DNA from: Sulfurovum sp. XGS-02
GTDB lineage: Bacteria; Campylobacterota; Campylobacteria; Campylobacterales; Sulfurovaceae
NCBI RefSeq assembly: GCF_023213175.1
Contig: NZ_CP093312.1
Location: 1,984,001-2,048,000, forward strand
DNA length: 64,000 nt
Direction of reading: 5' to 3'
In this document: one piece after another, positions 61,109 to 64,000 of the stretch
Layout of the letters: the number at the start of each line of letters is the position of its first letter
Numbering within the stretch: the first letter of the stretch is position 1
Program-made: the position numbers and the translations under genes
Notes under the pieces: model-generated
What the model was told of the DNA's origin: nothing
The model's database searches: none
What the model saw: only the letters and a program-made list of their open reading frames with translations

Positions 61109-62882
61109 TATTCAAAAGAGTCAGAAACTCTTTCCCGTAACGTTCAAATTTCACTTCCCCGATACCGTGTACTTCGAGCATAGCCTCTTTGTCTTGCGGG
61201 ATCTTCATACTTAGGTCTTTTAAGGTTTTGTCTGAAAAAACAATATAAGGCGGAATACCTTTTTCAGAAGCGATCTGTGTACGCAGGTCCCTGAGTTTGT
61301 CATAAACTTCCACATCATAGTCATCAAAATAGGTCACTCTCTTTTTGACCTCGGATTTTTGTACAGTCAGTCTCTCTTTTTTGAGTTCTATCTGATGTAA
61401 ACCTTTGATCACCTCTATGCCAAAAGCTGTCAACCGATAGACCTTGAACTCACCTATCTCAACGGCATTCAACTCCAATAACTTGTCACCGATTGTCAAC
61501 CATTGTGATTTACTGTACTCTTCGCCTATGCCATAGACAGAAAGCGTATCATGTCCATTTTGCAGTACCCTCTGCTCTTTACTCCCTTTCAATACATCTA
61601 TCACATAGTGTAAACCAAAATTCTGATCCGTACGCAGGATAGTGGAAAGTAGCATTCGTGCTGCTGTGGTGATGTCTATCTTTTCGCTAGCAGGGGCTGC
61701 ACAGTTGTCACATTTATCTTCACATGCCTCTATACGGTCATCAAAATAGGCAGCGATACTTTGATGCCTGCAGTTTTCAGAATTGGCAAAACGGACCATG
61801 CTGTCGAGCTTGTTGAATGCATGTTGTTTGTAAGGTGTTTCGGGAAGATCTTCTATGAACATTTTTTGTTGTACGATATCCTGCGCCGAAAAGAGCAAAA
61901 GTGTTTCAGATGCCAATCCATCCCTTCCTGCACGTCCTATCTCCTGATAATAGTTCTCCAAGGTCTTTGGCATGGTCATATGCACCACAAAACGGATGTT
62001 ACTCTTGTCGATCCCCATACCAAAAGCAATCGTTGCTACCACGATCTGCACCCTATCGGCCACAAAATCCGCATAGGTACGGTTCTTCTCTTCCGTAGAG
62101 AGTCCTGCATGGTATGCTCTGGCCTCTATGCCTTTGTTCTGCAAAAAGTGTGCCACTGCTTCAGTAGACTTCCTTGAAAGTGTATAGATGATCCCCGACT
62201 CATCCGTATGGAGTTTCAAGAACTCCATCAACTGTGCCCTGCCATCTTTGATACGGTGTCTGGCATTAATGGTCAAATTGTCACGGAAGAGTGATCCCCT
62301 CACACGTTTTGGATCTCGTAATCCCAGGTTGCTGGCGATGTCACTTTCCACCGCATGTGTTGCGGTAGCTGTAAATGCTGCAATAGGTGTGGTGGCGAAC
62401 TGCTCTTTCAGTAACGACAGACGCCTGTAGTTCTCTCTGAACTCATGCCCCCACTCACTCACACAGTGTGCTTCATCAATGACAAAAAAGTTGATCGGAA
62501 GCTGATGCAACAGATTTAAAAAGTACGCATTGGTAAGTCGTTCAGGTGCCACATAAAGCAGTTTTATCTCGCCTGCTCTCAAGCGTGCTTCTATCTGCTG
62601 ACTCTCCTCGAGATCCTGCATGGAAGAGAGCATCTCTGCAGCGATACCATTTTCCTTCAGTGCGACTACCTGGTCATGCATGAGTGCTAATAATGGTGAA
62701 ACCACCACGGTAATCCCTTCCATCAAAAGGGTAGGAAGCTGATAGCAGAGCGATTTTCCCCCACCGGTAGGAAGTATCATCAATACATCCTGTTTTGCCA
62801 AGATCGCATCTACCACCTCTTCTTGCAAAGGTCTAAAAGCACTGTGTCCGAAATAGTGTTCAAGGGTTTCTAATTTATTCAT
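61098..62882 (-). CDS. recQ: ATP-dependent DNA helicase RecQ
   Basis: A 3'-5' helicase for fork repair and recombination (594 aa). Helicase motifs are FRPLQEEVVDAIL (motif 0), LPTGGGKSLCYQL (I), FFVIDEAHCVSEWGHEFRENYRRL (II and RecQ loop), FTATAT (III), ATIAFGMGIDKSNIRFVVH (V) and YYQEIGRAGRDG (VI). The zinc-binding cysteines are seen in NCRHQ and CEDKCDNC, followed by a winged-helix domain, and the tail has one HRDC domain (about 515-590). Length is normal. Confidence 0.96.
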   Translation of the reverse strand: MNKLETLEHYFGHSAFRPLQEEVVDAILAKQDVLMILPTGGGKSLCYQLPTLLMEGITVVVSPLLALMHDQVVALKENGIAAEMLSSMQDLEESQQIEARLRAGEIKLLYVAPERLTNAYFLNLLHQLPINFFVIDEAHCVSEWGHEFRENYRRLSLLKEQFATTPIAAFTATATHAVESDIASNLGLRDPKRVRGSLFRDNLTINARHRIKDGRAQLMEFLKLHTDESGIIYTLSRKSTEAVAHFLQNKGIEARAYHAGLSTEEKNRTYADFVADRVQIVVATIAFGMGIDKSNIRFVVHMTMPKTLENYYQEIGRAGRDGLASETLLLFSAQDIVQQKMFIEDLPETPYKQHAFNKLDSMVRFANSENCRHQSIAAYFDDRIEACEDKCDNCAAPASEKIDITTAARMLLSTILRTDQNFGLHYVIDVLKGSKEQRVLQNGHDTLSVYGIGEEYSKSQWLTIGDKLLELNAVEIGEFKVYRLTAFGIEVIKGLHQIELKKERLTVQKSEVKKRVTYFDDYDVEVYDKLRDLRTQIASEKGIPPYIVFSDKTLKDLSMKIPQDKEAMLEVHGIGEVKFERYGKEFLTLLNNEQ

Positions 62883-62942
62883 ACAAGAAGTGTAGCCTTT
62901 CTAAGCTCAAAGAGAATTATAATATGTCAAATTGTCATGTTT

Positions 62943-63629
62943 TTAGGAGAATTTGTACCCTACCCCCCAGACAGGATGAAAATAATTCTGTTCATTTTGG
63001 GGGTCTATTTTGTTTTTGAGCCGATTAATCGCTACGTTCACCGCATTGTCATTGACACCTTCTCCATCAGATCCCCATACCTCATCACGTAGGAAATCTC
63101 TTGTCAATGCTTTATCGATATTTTTCATAAAGGTATGCAATAAATTAAACTCGAGGTTGGTAAGTAAAACACTCTGTCCGTCAACAGTAAGCGCTTTATT
63201 TTCCAGATCCATGGTAAGTAATTTATATTTGATACGTTGTTGTTTTTGAAGGGCACCGGAACGCTTAAGGAGTGCTTTGACCCTGAGTGTCAATTCTTTG
63301 GGTGAAAAAGGTTTGCTCATATAGTCATCACCTCCTGCTTCAAAGCCTTCTTCAAGCTCAGACTCTTTATCTTTGGCAGAAAGGAATATCACAGGGATAT
63401 CATAGCCTATCTCTCTAAGGTAGGCGACAAAATGGCTTCCTTCCATTCCAGGAAGGTTACGGTCAACAAGCATAAGAGAAGGGGTTTCCTCCTCTAAGAA
63501 TTGTTCTACATTTTCAGTCGAGAGAAAACCGGTCACGGTATATCCCTCTTTACTCAAATGATACTCTATAAGTTCTAAGATATCCTCTTCATCTTCGATA
63601 ACAACTATTTCTATATTTTCATTTTGCAT
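62943..63629 (-). CDS. OmpR/PhoB-family response regulator
   Basis: A 228-aa regulator. The receiver has acidic E12/D13, phospho-aspartate D56 in LMLVDRNLPGMEG, and the lysine in MSKPFSPKEL. The winged-helix domain (about 130-228) has TNLEFNLLHTFMKN, DEVWGSDGEGVNDNAVNVAINRLKNKI and ends GVGYKFS. PhoB is the likely identity because the gene upstream encodes a PhoU-like protein, but no phoR or pst genes are visible within the window. Confidence 0.9.
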   Translation of the reverse strand: MQNENIEIVVIEDEEDILELIEYHLSKEGYTVTGFLSTENVEQFLEEETPSLMLVDRNLPGMEGSHFVAYLREIGYDIPVIFLSAKDKESELEEGFEAGGDDYMSKPFSPKELTLRVKALLKRSGALQKQQRIKYKLLTMDLENKALTVDGQSVLLTNLEFNLLHTFMKNIDKALTRDFLRDEVWGSDGEGVNDNAVNVAINRLKNKIDPQNEQNYFHPVWGVGYKFS

Positions 63630-63663
63630 ACGCGCATTATAACATACACTGCATCGTTTCTAT

Positions 63664-64000
63664 TTAGAGTTTTCCACCCATCCGTGCAAATATGACACGC
63701 TGTGATACACTTTCTAAACGGTCGATGATCTTAAGATTCTTACGTATATGTTTCAAAAGATTAAAATACTCTTCTGCAAGCCCGTCTGCACTGCCTATTT
63801 GTTGTATGACATCTTTTTCGAGTAGTGTATAGATATCATCTGTTTTACTGTATTCCACATCAATTCTTGCAGCCAGTGCTTTGACTTGGTCATTGTCATC
63901 AAATGTTTGCAACATTTCAATAGTATAATCAAAAGCATTAAGCGTACAACGATTAATACTTAGGGAATCTTGGATCAGTTGTGTCATCTTATCATTTTTT
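63664..64000 (-). CDS. PhoU-like protein, C-terminal part (cut by window edge)
   Basis: The visible part encodes at least 107 residues and the frame stays open to the window edge (the ATG at 63985-63987 may be internal). It forms a three-helix bundle-like domain: SLSINRCTLNAFDYTIEML, then KTDDIYTLLEKDVIQQ, and the acidic/basic block HIRKNLKIIDRLESVSQRV. This last block resembles the E(R)xxDR/N metal motif of PhoU repeats. PhoU restrains the phosphate (Pst/PhoR-PhoB) system. It lies 34 bases upstream of the PhoB-like gene. Other four-helix regulators cannot be excluded. Confidence 0.6.
   Translation of the reverse strand, partial: KNDKMTQLIQDSLSINRCTLNAFDYTIEMLQTFDDNDQVKALAARIDVEYSKTDDIYTLLEKDVIQQIGSADGLAEEYFNLLKHIRKNLKIIDRLESVSQRVIFARMGGKL

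Noticed and set aside
1-64000. CRISPR array, phage, insertion sequence or toxin-antitoxin pair
   Set aside because: No regularly spaced repeats, transposase, phage structural gene or typical toxin-antitoxin frame pair was seen on either strand.

Overview
The window reads as a piece of a Campylobacterota (epsilonproteobacterial) chromosome, most likely a Sulfurovum-like sulfur/hydrogen-oxidising marine bacterium. The grounds are: a complex I cluster without true NuoE/NuoF but with the short NuoE substitute and a second NuoG-like protein; the HP0268-type small nuclease next to miaB; the argS-tatA-gmk-acidic protein order; the dnaG-TPR-rnhA-rnc-aroC order; a single Xer-type recombinase; and MqnP of the futalosine menaquinone pathway. 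These neighbourhood comparisons are from memory of Campylobacter and Helicobacter genomes, not from a search. Coding density is high, several genes start at TTG or GTG, and no phage, insertion sequence or CRISPR array is visible.

Layout. 0.1-7.3 kb: tRNA-Phe, an outer-membrane porin with a good sigma-70 promoter, then RNA-modification genes (rimO, tilS, miaB) with a Xer recombinase, a DUF374 acyltransferase and an HP0268-type nuclease. 7.4-12.6 kb: nusA, the lower-glycolysis operon gap-pgk-tpiA, and a fused nadD-rsfS gene. 12.6-21.9 kb: a small membrane protein with interleaved inverted repeats before it, argS, tatA, gmk, an acidic receiver-like protein, a lipoprotein/OMP operon behind a structured RNA that looks like a c-di-GMP-I riboswitch, tRNA-Arg, a UDG, mqnP, pssA and miaA. 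21.9-38.0 kb: the complex I genes on the minus strand, nuoA-B-C-D-E-like, then (after an inserted plus-strand flavoprotein resembling FqrB) a nuoG paralogue and nuoG-H-I-J-K-L-M-N. 38.2-41.7 kb: a membrane rhodanese, a zinc-ribbon membrane protein and an AAA+ ATPase. 41.8-51.1 kb: an N-acetylglucosamine PTS locus (HPr-EI fusion, EIICB, EIIA, NagA), a two-component system, a lipoprotein, an acyl-CoA ligase and two unlisted small ORFs of 25 and 31 codons. 51.1-55.2 kb: nfo, a lipoprotein, two identical tRNA-Glu genes, a GGDEF-EAL protein behind a second copy of the riboswitch-like RNA, and tRNA-Ala. 55.2-64 kb: a parvulin, dnaG, a LapB-like TPR protein, rnhA, rnc, aroC, rnhB, recQ, a PhoB-like regulator and the C-terminal part of a PhoU-like protein cut by the window edge.

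How the parts work together. The most interesting signal is the pair of matching structured RNAs at 17931-18029 and 54838-54937. They share a GNRA-capped stem, a conserved core and a variable apical stem that keeps pairing through compensatory changes. One precedes a c-di-GMP turnover enzyme and the other an outer-membrane protein plus lipoprotein operon, which suggests a c-di-GMP circuit that tunes its own enzyme and the cell surface. A second theme is complex I fed by flavodoxin or ferredoxin rather than NADH: the NADH module genes are replaced, and an FqrB-like NADPH:flavodoxin reductase sits inside the cluster. A third is an amino-sugar PTS, unusual for this mostly autotrophic group.
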